Assembly: GCA_016584305.1 (NCBI GenBank) | Contig: JACEEZ010022900.1 | Coordinates: 202,501-266,500 of the forward strand | Direction of reading: 5' to 3' | DNA from: Chionoecetes opilio | Lineage: Eukaryota; Arthropoda; Malacostraca; Decapoda; Majidae | Length of the DNA: 64,000 bases | Notes under the pieces: model-generated | Told to the model about the DNA's origin: nothing | The model's input: the letters and a program-made list of their open reading frames with translations, nothing else | The model's database searches: none | Shown here: one piece after another, positions 45,256 to 56,165 of the stretch | Layout of the letters: each line of letters begins with the position of its first letter | Numbering within the stretch: position 1 is the stretch's first letter | Translations under genes and position numbers: made by a program

Positions 45256-45960
45256 GAAATATAGAGTGACATAATATTTTGCAACCAATGAAATGTCATT
45301 CACTGCTGTTTTTCTTCTTTTATTAATTAAAAAAGAAAAGAATTATAAATGCAGGCTTTTTTTTGTGATTTATTGGACTGTAACTACGGTACTCCTTTTC
45401 ATCCCTCGTATATTATTATTATCCCTCATATTATTTCATTAGTGTTTCATTAAGTAGGTGGACTACAAATTTATTTAGCAATGGTATCGATATTGCTATT
45501 ATTTTGCATACTTTAAATACCATGAAATCAATAAGGGAATTTTTGTTCATAATTTATTTTCTATTTGTCTTTAAATCTTGGGACTATCTATTCTGTTACT
45601 TGAATTTGTTATACTTAAGATTGCTGTTTTTAAAACGTGGAACTGATGTGTTTGGTTATGTGATTTTTTTCTTATTTTTTTCCATACATGTGCTTGCAAG
45701 CTCAAAAATAAGGCAAGTATTATAAGGATAGCTTTTGCGTACAAAACCTAACTCTATAACAACAATAACATGACATTTTTCCTATGTATTTTACTTAAAT
45801 ATAAAAGTCTGCTGAACAGAACGTGTTCTGTTTTCATATAAATAGGCCTACAGCTTAATCAGCATAACAGTGCAAGGCATTTTACATGAACTTATTCAAT
45901 TTTTTTCAGAAAAATCTACTATTAATTTTGCTGGCTTAGCCTATTTCGTTGTAGGGGTCC
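45256..45960. other. 3' non-coding part of the hAT element
   Basis: AT-rich; no gene. Confidence 0.5.
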
Positions 45961-46192
45961 ACAGGAGGAAAAGTGACTGGAAAAGGGGGAATGGGACAAA
46001 AAAGGTTGGGAACCACTGCCGTACAAAGTTAAAATCAAGTCATCTCTCCCGCTCGGCGGTTTCCGCTCGAGCGGAGGTGCAAACTGTGCCCGGTTACCAC
46101 TACAGCCACTCAAGCGGTGATGATGGTGACGTCATTGTTGGGCGGTGAACGGCAAAGGCGGCCGTAGAAGCGGACTAGTGGGAACCGGCGTT

Positions 46193-46841
46193 GAGGCTGA
46201 AGGGGTTACGCGTTCTGTAGGCATTTACATAACAGTGTATAACTCCATCCTTCACGTTCTCCCAGACACTCGCTATGATTTGTTGCTATTGATTTAGGTG
46301 GTGTTCAAGAGTATTGTCTCTTTAAGGAGGGTATGAGAAGTAAACTGGCTTATCCACTATCTATCACTTTTATTTATCAGAAAAACATAAGTCAGATGAA
46401 GCTGAAGTTAGTGTACCTATATCAGCTTAACTATCCCATGTCAGTCGGTCCGTGTCAGTAGCGAGCAGCAAGCTTTTTATGACTATACTCTGGGTTTTTT
46501 AAGGTGAAAAATCCTGACCCCTTGCTGCTTACTGACTGATTTTTGATGTCAGGAGAAGGGAATAGTATGGTTCTTCTAAATTTCAGCTGTATTTGATCAT
46601 AGTTAACCATATTATCAGGTAAACATAGGCATACGAGACCTTAAAATAGAAGGGAATTTTCGCCTCGTAAGAAAAAATAGACTATATAGCAATAATGGGT
46701 CACCTCTTCTATCCGTGCATATGTGGATGTTTTTACCACTCATCACGGGAATGTTTCTTGTGCTCCATAACAGTTGGTGTGCCGAGTCAATGTATTCTTG
46801 GCTGATAAAATGCTTGTCAGTAAATATATTGACTTATATTA
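46193..46841 (+). other. Intron sequence, nothing recognised
   Basis: No exon-like stretch or element ends seen. Confidence 0.4.
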
Positions 46842-47010
46842 AGATGGGAAGTCGTCAGGTAGTTAGTACGGGGTCATTAGAGAGTTTTAAAATGAGGCTA
46901 GATAATTTCATGGATGGGGATGAAAGATTGATGTAGCTAATGTTAAGTAACAGGAACTACCACGTGTGGGTCTCGCGGCCTCTTGTAGCTTCCTTACCTT
47001 TTTTTTTTTT
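46842..47010 (+). mobile_element. LINE 3' end, plus strand
   Basis: Starts GATGGGAAGTCGTCAGGTAG, ends GGCCTCTTGTAGCTTCCTTA; third copy of the 22745 family. Confidence 0.8.
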
Positions 47011-47029
47011 TACCTTACCCTTTAAATAA

Positions 47030-47340
47030 CTTAATCCCCTTCTCCACAACAGCAGATCGTCTCTATCAATTTCCTCCATTCCATTCCTTAATTTGTGTAT
47101 TGTAATTAAATTTATCTCTCTTCTCTCTTCAAGTGTTGGCAGTCCAATTTCTTTTAATATTTCTTCATATCAAGTCCTCCAACTCTGGCACAATCTTAGT
47201 TGGTATCTTTGTATTTTTTTCAAAATGCCTCACATGTTTCTTTATATGCGGTCACCACACTATTTCTGTTTATTCTAGCTTTGATCTAATCATTGTAGTA
47301 ATTATCTTATTCATAATATCTTTATCTAATAAGTCTTAGT
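47030..47340 (-). pseudogene. LINE RT fragment (uncertain)
   Basis: On the minus strand PTLEERREINLITIHKLRNG resembles the segment of Jockey-like RTs that reads LPTLEERR. Frame is short and broken. Confidence 0.4.
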
Positions 47341-47508
47341 AGAATGCCATCTATATGTTATATATATATTTATATATATGTAGCTATATCGTATATATCT
47401 CCAAATATATTTTTATATGGATTGTATGTGTGTATTTAATTCATTGTCATGGTGCCACTGGAAGCTGTATAGCCTTGAGGATGACATATACATATGTATG
47501 TGTTGCAG

Positions 47509-48241
47509 GAAGCAGCCAGAAGGAGAGGAGGTTCACCTTAGTGGAAACATCTCCAGTGCATCCCTCAGTGACCTCATGGACAAAATGCGGCACCGTGCAG
47601 TTCGAAGCTCATTGTCCCGGGACGCATCCATTGCCTCCAACCTCTCTGAGCTGGTCGCCTTGCAGCAGGGCTCAAAGCGATTCTTCAAGCGAGAAGATTC
47701 TGTGTGCTCAAACCTGTCTGGTGTGTCAGACCTGGCACCATCTGAATGCTCTGAGATGTCCCTTGACATGTCTGTGCAGGAAGATCTGGCCTGCAGTACC
47801 TTCACCTGTTTCAACAATATTGAGCATGAACTAGATGACCTTATGTCATCTATGCAGGAGATGGATGAGGAAGTGACTAAGTTTGTAGCCAAGCCAGATC
47901 CATACAGCTTCAAGACCACCTTCTCAGACTACTCCCTTGGCTCAGGAGAGTCTCGACCCAGCTCAGCAATGGAGATCCTATCTGCCCACCGCTCTCGGGC
48001 CAATCTTAGACTGGGCCTCCAGCCAGCCAGGCCCAACACCTCATCAGACTCAGAGGTGGTGGAAGGTAGGGCAGCTGGTGCCTCCCTTGGCTCTAACCAG
48101 TTTATCTCAGGATCAGAGGCAGAAGGATCCTTTGAGTGGGACTCACCCCAGCATGGATGGACCAGCGCCCGTGCACCAGCACTCTCCAAGCTGCCCGAAC
48201 TGTCTTCAGAGGATGCTGAGTCATCCCATGCCTCAGTGCAG
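47509..48241 (+). CDS. Host gene, large 733-base exon
   Basis: Acceptor TATGTGTTGCAG, donor CAG|GTAACC. One base completes the split codon, then 244 codons. The peptide starts KQPEGEEVHLSGNISSAS and contains SLSDLMDKM, SLSRDASIASNLSELV and SVCSNLSGVSDLAPSE, a run of similar Ser-Asn-Leu-Ser modules. It then has the helical stretch NNIEHELDDLMSSMQEMDEE, possibly a short coiled coil, and a Ser/Glu-rich end. Many RxxS sites suggest phosphorylation. There are no enzymatic motifs. Third-position GC is much higher than in the flanking introns, and there are no stops, which argues for selection. The family is not recognised. Confidence 0.9.
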
Positions 48242-50424
48242 GTAACCAGAGTAGAGACAACTTGTCTCTAAGCTTAAGAGTATTTGGTTAGGAGGCCATC
48301 TTTGCAGAATTGTAGTATATATTCAAAACATTATCCAGTGGCACAAAGCATATAATACTGAAGTCACTATTAAGGATATTTCAAGTGAAGATATTCTTCT
48401 TTTGAAATATAATTCCTCTCTACTTGACTTGTTTTTATTATCTCTGTGCTCCAATTTCAAAGACTAAAGAATAGGACGGATAAAATAAAAGCCACAGTCC
48501 AAGTTTTCAGATGGATAAAAAGAAAAAGGTCCGAGAATGCATTGTATTTAGTAATTGCTGCTTTTCACTTTCCCTGTCTATGTTTCTAGGCAAAGGTCAC
48601 TCTCCTAATCTATCCTCAATATCTATTTGAAGAGGCGCTGTTCTACACTTCCTTCCAGCTTAGAACATAAACATATTGGTAGTTAACCTATAGTGTGGTA
48701 GAAGGAAGATTACCAAGATGTTATTAGGAAGCTGATAATCACCTGCTGATTGTAGGATGTAGAGACAAGACACAGGCCTCAATGACTAGGTGTGACAGTC
48801 AGTTTTTCAAGGGGTAAGAATAATTTTATGGCGCTACTGGGTAGATACACCGTGACTGTGCCATGATAAAAAAGCCTTGTGTAGTATTGGTTGTGGGTTC
48901 CCCCTTTGGAGTGCAAACTTTTATCATAGGAAATTTAAAATATCTTGCTGCCTCTCACCAGTAAGACATGGGGATGTGATATTATTTCATCATTCACCAT
49001 AATCTTAGTGGGGTAGATCCATATTGCCTCGGAAATAAACTGGATGAGTGATAAACTGGATGATTTGATAAACTGGATGAGTGAGTGAGTGTGATGGTGG
49101 ATTTGTTGCGCACATGAATATAAATTAGGTGGGTGTATCAGTATAGAGGAAAGAGTTCATTGTAAGAAAAAAAAATTGACAGGTTAGAGAAAAGATGGTA
49201 GGGAAACTCAGGCTATAGAGAAATACTATATCATCTCTGTTAGTGCTATAGTATCTCGTATAGACATAATATAATTAGAGATGATATAGTTACCCATATG
49301 CATCAATGATGCGTAAAATATGTTAGAGGAAAATATCACTCATCTCCACTATCCCTGATGGACTTACTCCTGGAAAACTGTCATCTTTGTTCTTCCTGTC
49401 ATCATCATCACTATTGCTGTCATCTACACTTCATATTATTTTCACCATACATGTTGAAGTTATTTTTATTGTTCCTGTTTAAACTGTCCTTTTCAGTAGT
49501 AGTATTAAACTGACATCTGCATTACTCTAGTGATATTCATTATTCCTGTGAAATTATTATTTGCACTATTCCCATTAAGTTGTATTTTCACTACTCACAT
49601 TAAACTGTCATAATCATTAACTCCTACGAAACTATCATCACTGCTCTAGTGAGACTGTTATAATCACTATTCCTCTCAAACTGTTTTCTTCAATACTCCT
49701 GGAAGCTGCATATCTTTGCCAATTTTGGCACTCTTATGTACATGTTCCAAGCAACCACAATTCCTCCCGCTCCAGGCTGGCACCCATGTTCCAAGTGTCC
49801 ACACTTCTTTCTCTATGGCAGCTCCAAGGCTCAAGGGAGACAATTCTTTCGGGTCCATCACACAATGTACCTACACTTTAACAGCATAAACACAACGTCA
49901 TAAAATGGTGGGGAAGGGGTGGTAGGTGCTTGGGGGTTAACTCTTAACTGATGATAGACAAACAGAGACCAATACAGCAGCCCCTCATTTAATACTAGCC
50001 ACCTATATGCTTCAACAAATGCTTTGGAGATTGATAATGTTTTCACGCTAGCACTTGAACGGCAACTGTACTGGGTTCTCTGGGCTGACTGGACTCAATG
50101 TCCATTACTTTTTTAGGGGAATAATAGCGGTGGGTCGTGTTTAGGGTGTTCTGGAGATATGTCCCGTAAGACTCCGATAAGACTTTACTCCTCGTGTTTA
50201 TGTGTTCTAGATTGACTTTGCAGGGGGAAGGAGAGGAGATAGCAGATTTCTTCAAACATGATGACAAACAGTAGCTCTCTTAGTTAATGTGAGCTAGTAT
50301 GTCTGCTTCAACTTTAGTTTCTGTATCACCTTTCCTCTTAGTTAATTGCAAGTTGTAGGGTTGGGGGCACGAGGAAGTGTATTGCCTGGCCTAACAACTT
50401 TCTATTTTTTCCTTTGTCCTGCAG
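48242..50424 (+). other. Intron of the host gene, nothing recognised
   Basis: Contains a tandem GATAAACTGGATGA repeat at about 49045-49082 and an imperfect inverted repeat near 49215-49290. No exon is needed here because phases at both sides match (0/0). Confidence 0.5.
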
Positions 50425-50537
50425 GATGATGCTATGCCTTCCCTGGAATGGGACAATGATTGCCTGCGCCAGTATGATGATGAAGTACCATTGCCAGACG
50501 CTGAAGAGGGTGCGTTCCAGCCCAGCGTGCAGGACAG
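50425..50537 (+). CDS. Host gene, 113-base exon
   Basis: Acceptor CTTTGTCCTGCAG, donor ACAG|GTAAGC, phase 0 in and 2 out. It encodes DDAMPSLEWDNDCLRQYDDE and PLPDAEEGAF, strongly acidic. Confidence 0.88.
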
Positions 50538-50742
50538 GTAAGCTCTTGCCATGATGACTCCACCCCTTCAAAGGTGGCATGGGTGTGGTGTGGTGTGCTA
50601 TATATATATATATATAATATACCTTACGGCTAGTGTCACACTTGCCAGATGTAAGGTGTCATATGACCTAAGTGCTTATTCATTTCATTTCATTGTTTTT
50701 ATCTTATTGGATTCTCATTATTGTTTTTTTTTTAACATGCAG

Positions 50743-50790
50743 CTTTACTGAGCTTGAAGGCTTTGAGGAATATAAACTTGAATTCAGAAG
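50743..50790 (+). CDS. Host gene, 48-base exon
   Basis: Acceptor TTTTTTTTTAACATGCAG, donor AGAAG|GTGGGT, phase 2 in and 2 out. It encodes FTELEGFEEYKLEFR. It is a frame-preserving microexon and could be alternatively spliced. Confidence 0.8.
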
Positions 50791-51028
50791 GTGGGTTACA
50801 TGTTCTATACTACTTTACTAATATAAGTATATAACTCATGACATAATGGATTCTTGTTTCGAGAACTCCATACTATCTTATCTTCACACTATGTAAGATA
50901 ATCATTCCTACAGGGGTTTTTTCCTCTGATGATACTGTAGTTTGTGTTTAACATGATTTTATGTATAGCTGAACTACCAAGACACAGTATTTGGTGTTCC
51001 ATGGGATTGCACTGATGCTGTATTGCAG

Positions 51029-51554
51029 ACACCAGTTGTTGCCAGACCACTCCTCCCTGGAGCTGGACCTGGAGGAGGAGCTTATGTCTCCTCCGGGAGG
51101 GGTGAAGGACATGGCTGCCTCTCCCTTCTGCAATGCTCCCATGACCATCTCCATAGACTCAGCCATCCACTCATGCACTGGTTCCCGCTCTGCCTCCTCC
51201 AGCCCGGTGCCCTCAGGCATGGGTCACTCCCTTCTCAGGTATGCCCCTTGGCTGCCCTCATCTCAGGTGCATGTGCTAGACTCTCCTTGTGAGCCTCAGC
51301 CTCACTGGCAGCCTTGTCACAAGTTCTACCGCAGAGTGAGCGAGTATCGGCCCCTCCCCGCAGGTGTGTGTTGCTCAGGGCAGGTTTGTGTGCCGGCTGG
51401 CCTTGCCCAGCCTTCAGGACACCTCAATGCACACAGGACACAGGTTGGGGCTGAGAAAAAGTACTTCAGTGATGACTCACCCAGTTTTGACTCTGCATTG
51501 GAATTGAGTGATAGATTGGCTGAAAGTGTTTCAGAAGTGTGGAGTCCTTTGTAG
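51029..51554 (+). CDS. Host gene, terminal coding exon
   Basis: Acceptor CTGTATTGCAG. One base completes an arginine codon, then 174 codons and TAG at 51552-51554. It starts HQLLPDHSSLELDLEEELMS, continues with a Ser/Pro-rich part (TGSRSASSSPVPSG), and ends SALELSDRLAESVSEVWSPL, which looks like an amphipathic helix at the extreme C-terminus. No domain is recognised. Confidence 0.88.
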
Positions 51555-53165
51555 TGAAGTGATCCTATTCATGTTGTTTAGTGAGGGAGATAAATTGTTG
51601 TTTACTAACCAAGGACCAAGACTGAACTTACAGTACATGATGCAGACCCTGAATTACATCCACACAAAGGCACTTGTGAAGCAAACATGGTGCTAGCTAG
51701 CCAGGCGCTGCTTCGCTTTCTCCTGGAGAAATGTTCGCCTGCTTTCCTCCCAGCTGCCCAGAGGTACCACCATTGTGTTTTTGCATGTTGGTGCCTAGAT
51801 TAACCTGCTGCCTACCTGTGCTCAAGCCTGTCTGCCTGACTGCCTCATGCAGACTATTAGCCAGAACATATCCTTCCTGCTTTGTTATGTATAAAGAGAA
51901 CATTTCTGTTACTGTCTTTCCCTCAACTATCCTAGAATACTGAGGATGTTTCTAAATCTATGCCTAGTAATTGCACAATAAGCTAGAAGTTACGGGCAAA
52001 TAAGTTTTTGCTAAATTCTTCCTACATTATATTCAAGAAGATATAATAAGAGTGGGTTGTTTAGTTAGCCTCAACTACTTTATGTGGGAAATTTTGGATG
52101 GTTTGAGATTTGGAAGTAGAACAGATATCATGAGAACTTCGGAAATTTTAACTTTTGATGTAGACTTTAGTGGTACTTTAGTGGTAGTAATACTCGCAGC
52201 AGTAAATGCATTATTTTTAAGTGACAGTTGTGCATTTTCAGGATGACATTGATTGTAGTCTTTTTTCCTAATCCTATAAAAAGAACAATTAAGATGTTTT
52301 GAAGGGATTTTGTCTACTCAAGAAAAAAGTAGCCAGACAGTGGTAGAGTTATACAGGCTGACATGCAGGATGGTGGTGGGAGTGGTTGGAGGGCGGCCAT
52401 CTTGTCCACTCACTCTGGTCAGGGATTTGCTGCACAGTCATTGCTCTTTACTCACCAGCTTTCTTCTGTTACTTTTGCAGTTAAATAAGTTTTTTCTTGC
52501 ACCCAAATATTTTTTGTAATATGTTGGTAGGATGTCTGAGGTCCGTGATAACCTGATGCCTGAGAAAACAATTATCACATTATAAGCAAAAAAGACTTAG
52601 TCACCCTAGAAAGGCTCCACCAGTGGTATCCAAATACAGACAACATACAGTCTCATCAATACATCATGGTGTGTTATCTGCCAGCTACCCAATCAGCCAT
52701 TGGTCATGTCACCATAATATTACTTATACACAGAAACCATACTGTGCAATGATTATGTGCATTTTAAACACTAAAGAATCAATTCGAATACAATCAAGAA
52801 CTCAAGAAATACTGTACTAACAGTCATTATATACTTCATTTGTATATTGTACACTAGGTACACATATTTTTACCGTAATCCTAGCTGTATAATGAAAATT
52901 ACAATAACTTTTAAGTTTTTCACGTAGCCTACATCAGAGCCAACACAAAGCCATGAGGGAAATAAGAGAAGGTAAATAAAGGAGCTAGAATGTTGGGTGT
53001 CCTGTCATGGGAGTGTATATGGCAGTGGACATGAGTAGCCAGATTTAACTAGTTGAGGTGAAGAGCTTGCCTGTCATTTAGCCTCTATAATTGTATTTGT
53101 AAAATCGGGACACAGTTGTTGTGAGTTCTTAATGAGTTTATATCTACTTCATGGAGAAAATAAAG
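51555..53165 (+). other. Probable 3' UTR of the host gene
   Basis: AT-rich sequence without exon signals. AATAAA hexamers at about 52974 and 53157 are candidate polyadenylation signals. The mRNA end cannot be decided from sequence. Confidence 0.45.
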
Positions 53166-54251
53166 AAAATAGCTTAAAGGAATAAATGCAAAAAAAACAA
53201 CGTCTGCACCATTGGCCAATGATGTAATGACTGGTTTTGGCAAGTGAAGGCAAGGGGTAGTGTGAGGGGACTGGTGGCCCACAGACAAAAATAGACGAAG
53301 TGGTGTGAGAGGACTGAAGAGTGGAGGTGCAGCATGTGGCTCTCACTGGCTACGGAGGGAGTGTTCACCTCCCTTGCTCAGCGCCTGCTTCTGTGGGCCA
53401 CTGACAGGGTGATAGCTTGCTTTGTGTGAGTGATTGTGATGGGGGCGAGAGGAGCAGTGCCAGGTCCCCTCCCTCTGTGGGCACTGATCTCGTGTGTGCT
53501 TGTGGATAGTGGTGGTTGTGTGAAGCACTGAAGCTGGTATGTGTTGTGTGTTGTGAGTGTGTTACTCACTCATGTTGTGATCGCGCGGTGGTCACACAAT
53601 CTCCAGCTGTTACTCTCCTGGAAAGAGCTGATAACTCATGGAGACTTATCTCAGGGTAAAGGGGCTATTACACTGGGCAAATTTCCCGCGTATCTCTGGT
53701 CAAAAATCGAAGATTTTTGCCTACGTGGACCTACTACTGCGGTTCTCCTATCACACTTGCCTCGCGCTCCCTCGTCGTATCGTAGTTTTGACCGATGCAT
53801 TTTCACAACAACAAAGATGGCTGACGTCCCTCTCCAAGCCCTAGTTTTCACTCAGACGGCTGCTTGGCCTAGGCTGATTTATAAAAAAAAAAAAACGATG
53901 TGCGGCGAGATAGCCTGCGAGAGAGAGGAGTAGTGGTGAAGGGTATCCCTACACTATCTCCCGCTGAGGATAGGGTATATCAGATACACCACGCCACGCT
54001 CATTCTGAGTCCTGTTGATATTTTAACGAAATAAGCACCTCATCAAATCTTCGATGATCAGTATCCCACCACACTATATATATTATATAATATATTTATA
54101 TATTTATATATATATAATATATATATATATATTATTATTAGTTCTAACTAAATAAAGTATATATCTAGTTCAATGCAATCAAAAAAGTAAGACGCTTAGC
54201 GGCGAAGGACGAGCGAGCCTGTGAAACCGATAGCATATATATATATATATA
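53166..54251. other. No gene recognised
   Basis: Unique sequence to about 54060, then AT-rich repeats (54070-54140). The frame at 53541-53933 has no family features. TAAGACGC...GGCGAAGGACGAGCGAGCC at about 54189-54220 recurs at 55640-55671. Confidence 0.4.
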
Positions 54252-54600
54252 CAGGAGAACCTCGTTATCGCACCCTCGGGGAGCAAGCGGATAACTCATT
54301 TGCCGTTGTTTTGAGAGTTACTCTATGGAATCCCCAAATACTTTTTTTTTTTTTTTTTTTTTTTCCATCACAAGGATGGCCAAGCACAACAAAATGGGTA
54401 CACAAAGCCCGCTTAGTTGGTAGTCCTATAGAATCGTAAAGATAAAATAAAAGAGGGGTGCCAATTTACTTCGGGAGTGTCTTTCACGCTTCTCTGAAAA
54501 GATGTAGTCATAGGAAGTGAAAATAGAAACAGGAAAGAGTTCCAGAGTTTATCATGGAAAAAAAAAAAAAAAAAAAAAAAAAAAGCTGGTCGAATAGTGC
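54252..54600. mobile_element. pogo-like MITE copy with LINE 3' tail inside
   Basis: Starts TA then CAGGAGAACCTCGTTATCGC, matching the right end of the copy at 30013-30499 in inverse orientation. At 54362-54560 it contains the minus-strand LINE tail (CATCACAAGGATGGCCAAGC onwards) between poly(T) and poly(A). The far end is missing or eroded. Confidence 0.7.
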
Positions 54601-54639
54601 CTTGATTTAAAGCGGTATATAAATCGTAAGTTTCACATG

Positions 54640-54689
54640 ATATATATATATATATAATATATATAACTATATTAAATATAATATATATA

Positions 54690-54743
<54 letters not shown>
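54640..54743. repeat. (TA)n microsatellite
   Basis: AT-only simple repeat. ATTCGCATTCGC units follow at 54760-54800. Confidence 0.95.
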
Positions 54744-54744
<1 letters not shown>

Positions 54745-55063
54745 TAGTGATGGACCGAATATTCGCATGTTTTTTTTTATTCGCATTCGCATTCGCACTC
54801 CCACTCGTAGTTGTTTGCGTATATGCGTATAATTTACCCAAATCAATAAACTTACAAACAAATATATACATAAATTAATAGTTTAGCCGAGCGTTAGTTA
54901 AATAAATGGGGTGAGTAGGCATAGTGAAAGCCAAGGCCATTGTCCTTTGGACACTACCTCCATCCTCTACCCTTCAACAGAGTGGTAGCCGCTACTCTCA
55001 AGGTCACTGTTACTGAACTCAACTCATTGCCTCGTGCGCCATACTGCAGTATACATACACGCT

Positions 55064-55132
55064 TGTTATGGTGACTTATAGCTTGTTGTCCTCGTAGTCA
55101 CCGTGGTAGGATTGGTTGTAGGTAGCGTGGCG
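55064..55132 (-). repeat. LTR-end remnant of the gypsy element (3' side)
   Basis: TGTTATGGTGACTTATAGCT onwards is repeated almost identically at 62302-62370, on the far side of the gypsy element. On the element's strand it ends CATAACA, as an LTR should end in CA. The two copies diverge after about 69 bases. Confidence 0.65.
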
Positions 55133-56165
55133 GTATAGGCCTGAGCGGTGGCACGTGTTGCGTGGTTCGGTGAATCACGCCCTTGTGGACGTGCCTGGTC
55201 GTGTAACGTTGCGTGTGTGTTCGGGAGGAAGAATACACTTGTGTTGTATCTTTATGTGTAATTAATGATGAGTTATTGGTACAAAATCAGCTGCCGCCAA
55301 GACGTTCAGCACTGAGACCACGTCTGACCCCGGCGGCAACACTGAGAGAACTACTTGACCTGGCGGCTGACCCACGCTCACCTTGTCCGCAAGTGGGCGC
55401 CGCTAGAGGTCACTACTATGCTACAAACATAGAGGCGGCAAACTGAAAGTATAAATAGTTGCCTATTATAATGCTCGGTCACCTACCGGCCGTGCCCTCA
55501 CGGACCACTGATAAGGCAAGGCGCCGATTACAAGAATAAATGATCTAAGTGCAAAATATTGAAGAGCATAATACAAGATAAGTCATGCAACAAAAATAAT
55601 TGAATCTTAAGTTTCACAATGCAAGTAAAAAAAAACGGTAAGACGCCTTAGTCGGCGAAGGACGAGCGAGCCCGTAGAAACCCGATAGCAAGGAAATTTG
55701 TCTGCTGTCATCTAAACTCCATTTACCTTTGCCTTTTTACGCTGAAACTGTTGTTTTATATATTTGCCTAATTCAACTTTTTTCCACCACTCTGCTTAGT
55801 TACTCACCTGAGACTTTCTGTGGCATTAGTTAACAACACAGTCCGCCGCGTGAAGGCTGCCACAATGGACTGCACCGTCGCTTTTTGTTAACCCAGAAGG
55901 TCCCGGCATGTGGCGGAAAGGCTTGCCGAGTGAAGAAACTCGAGGACTCTCGATAGCAAGGAAATTTGTCTGCTGTCATCTAAACTCCATTTACCTTTGC
56001 CTTTTTATGCTGAAACTAGTGTGTAAGAGTGGCGTGGCAAGAAGTAGCCAATGCCGGAGCTGTGTGAGCCTTGCGCACTCAAAACAAATACAAAAACTAA
56101 TGATAATTAATATTAAAACAGGAGCCGGTGTATGCGGCAGATAGGACAAAAGAAAGGTTGAAAAC
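55133..56165 (-). other. 3' non-coding part of the gypsy element, with direct repeats
   Basis: A block starting GATAGCAAGGAAATTTGTCT occurs at about 55685-55752 and 55953-56020, nearly identical. No envelope gene follows this integrase, unlike the relic at 9-12 kb. Confidence 0.5.

Larger units (their letters stand above)
44744..46018 (+). mobile_element. hAT element (ZBED5-type) with perfect 8-bp target duplication
   Basis: Ends CAGTGGTTCCCAACC (44744) and GGTTGGGAACCACTG (to 46018), flanked by CCGTACAA at 44736-44743 and 46019-46026. It carries only the last part of a transposase gene, so it is an internal-deletion derivative. Both ends and target copy are intact, implying a fairly young insertion. 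Confidence 0.94.
44631..46192. mobile_element. MITE with ~50-bp inverted repeats, split by a hAT insertion
   Basis: Left GCCGGTTCTCACTAGCCCGC...CCGTTCACCG and right complement CGGTGAACGG...GGACTAGTGGGAACCGGC are inverted repeats. Without the nested hAT the element is about 280 bp. Confidence 0.85.

Noticed and set aside
48246..48271. Read-through extension of the 47509 exon to a stop at 48271
   Set aside because: A good donor at 48241 and a phase-matched exon at 50425 make splicing more likely, though a short isoform cannot be excluded.
53541..53933. 130-codon frame after the host gene
   Set aside because: No domain, no splice signals that fit, composition as in flanking DNA.
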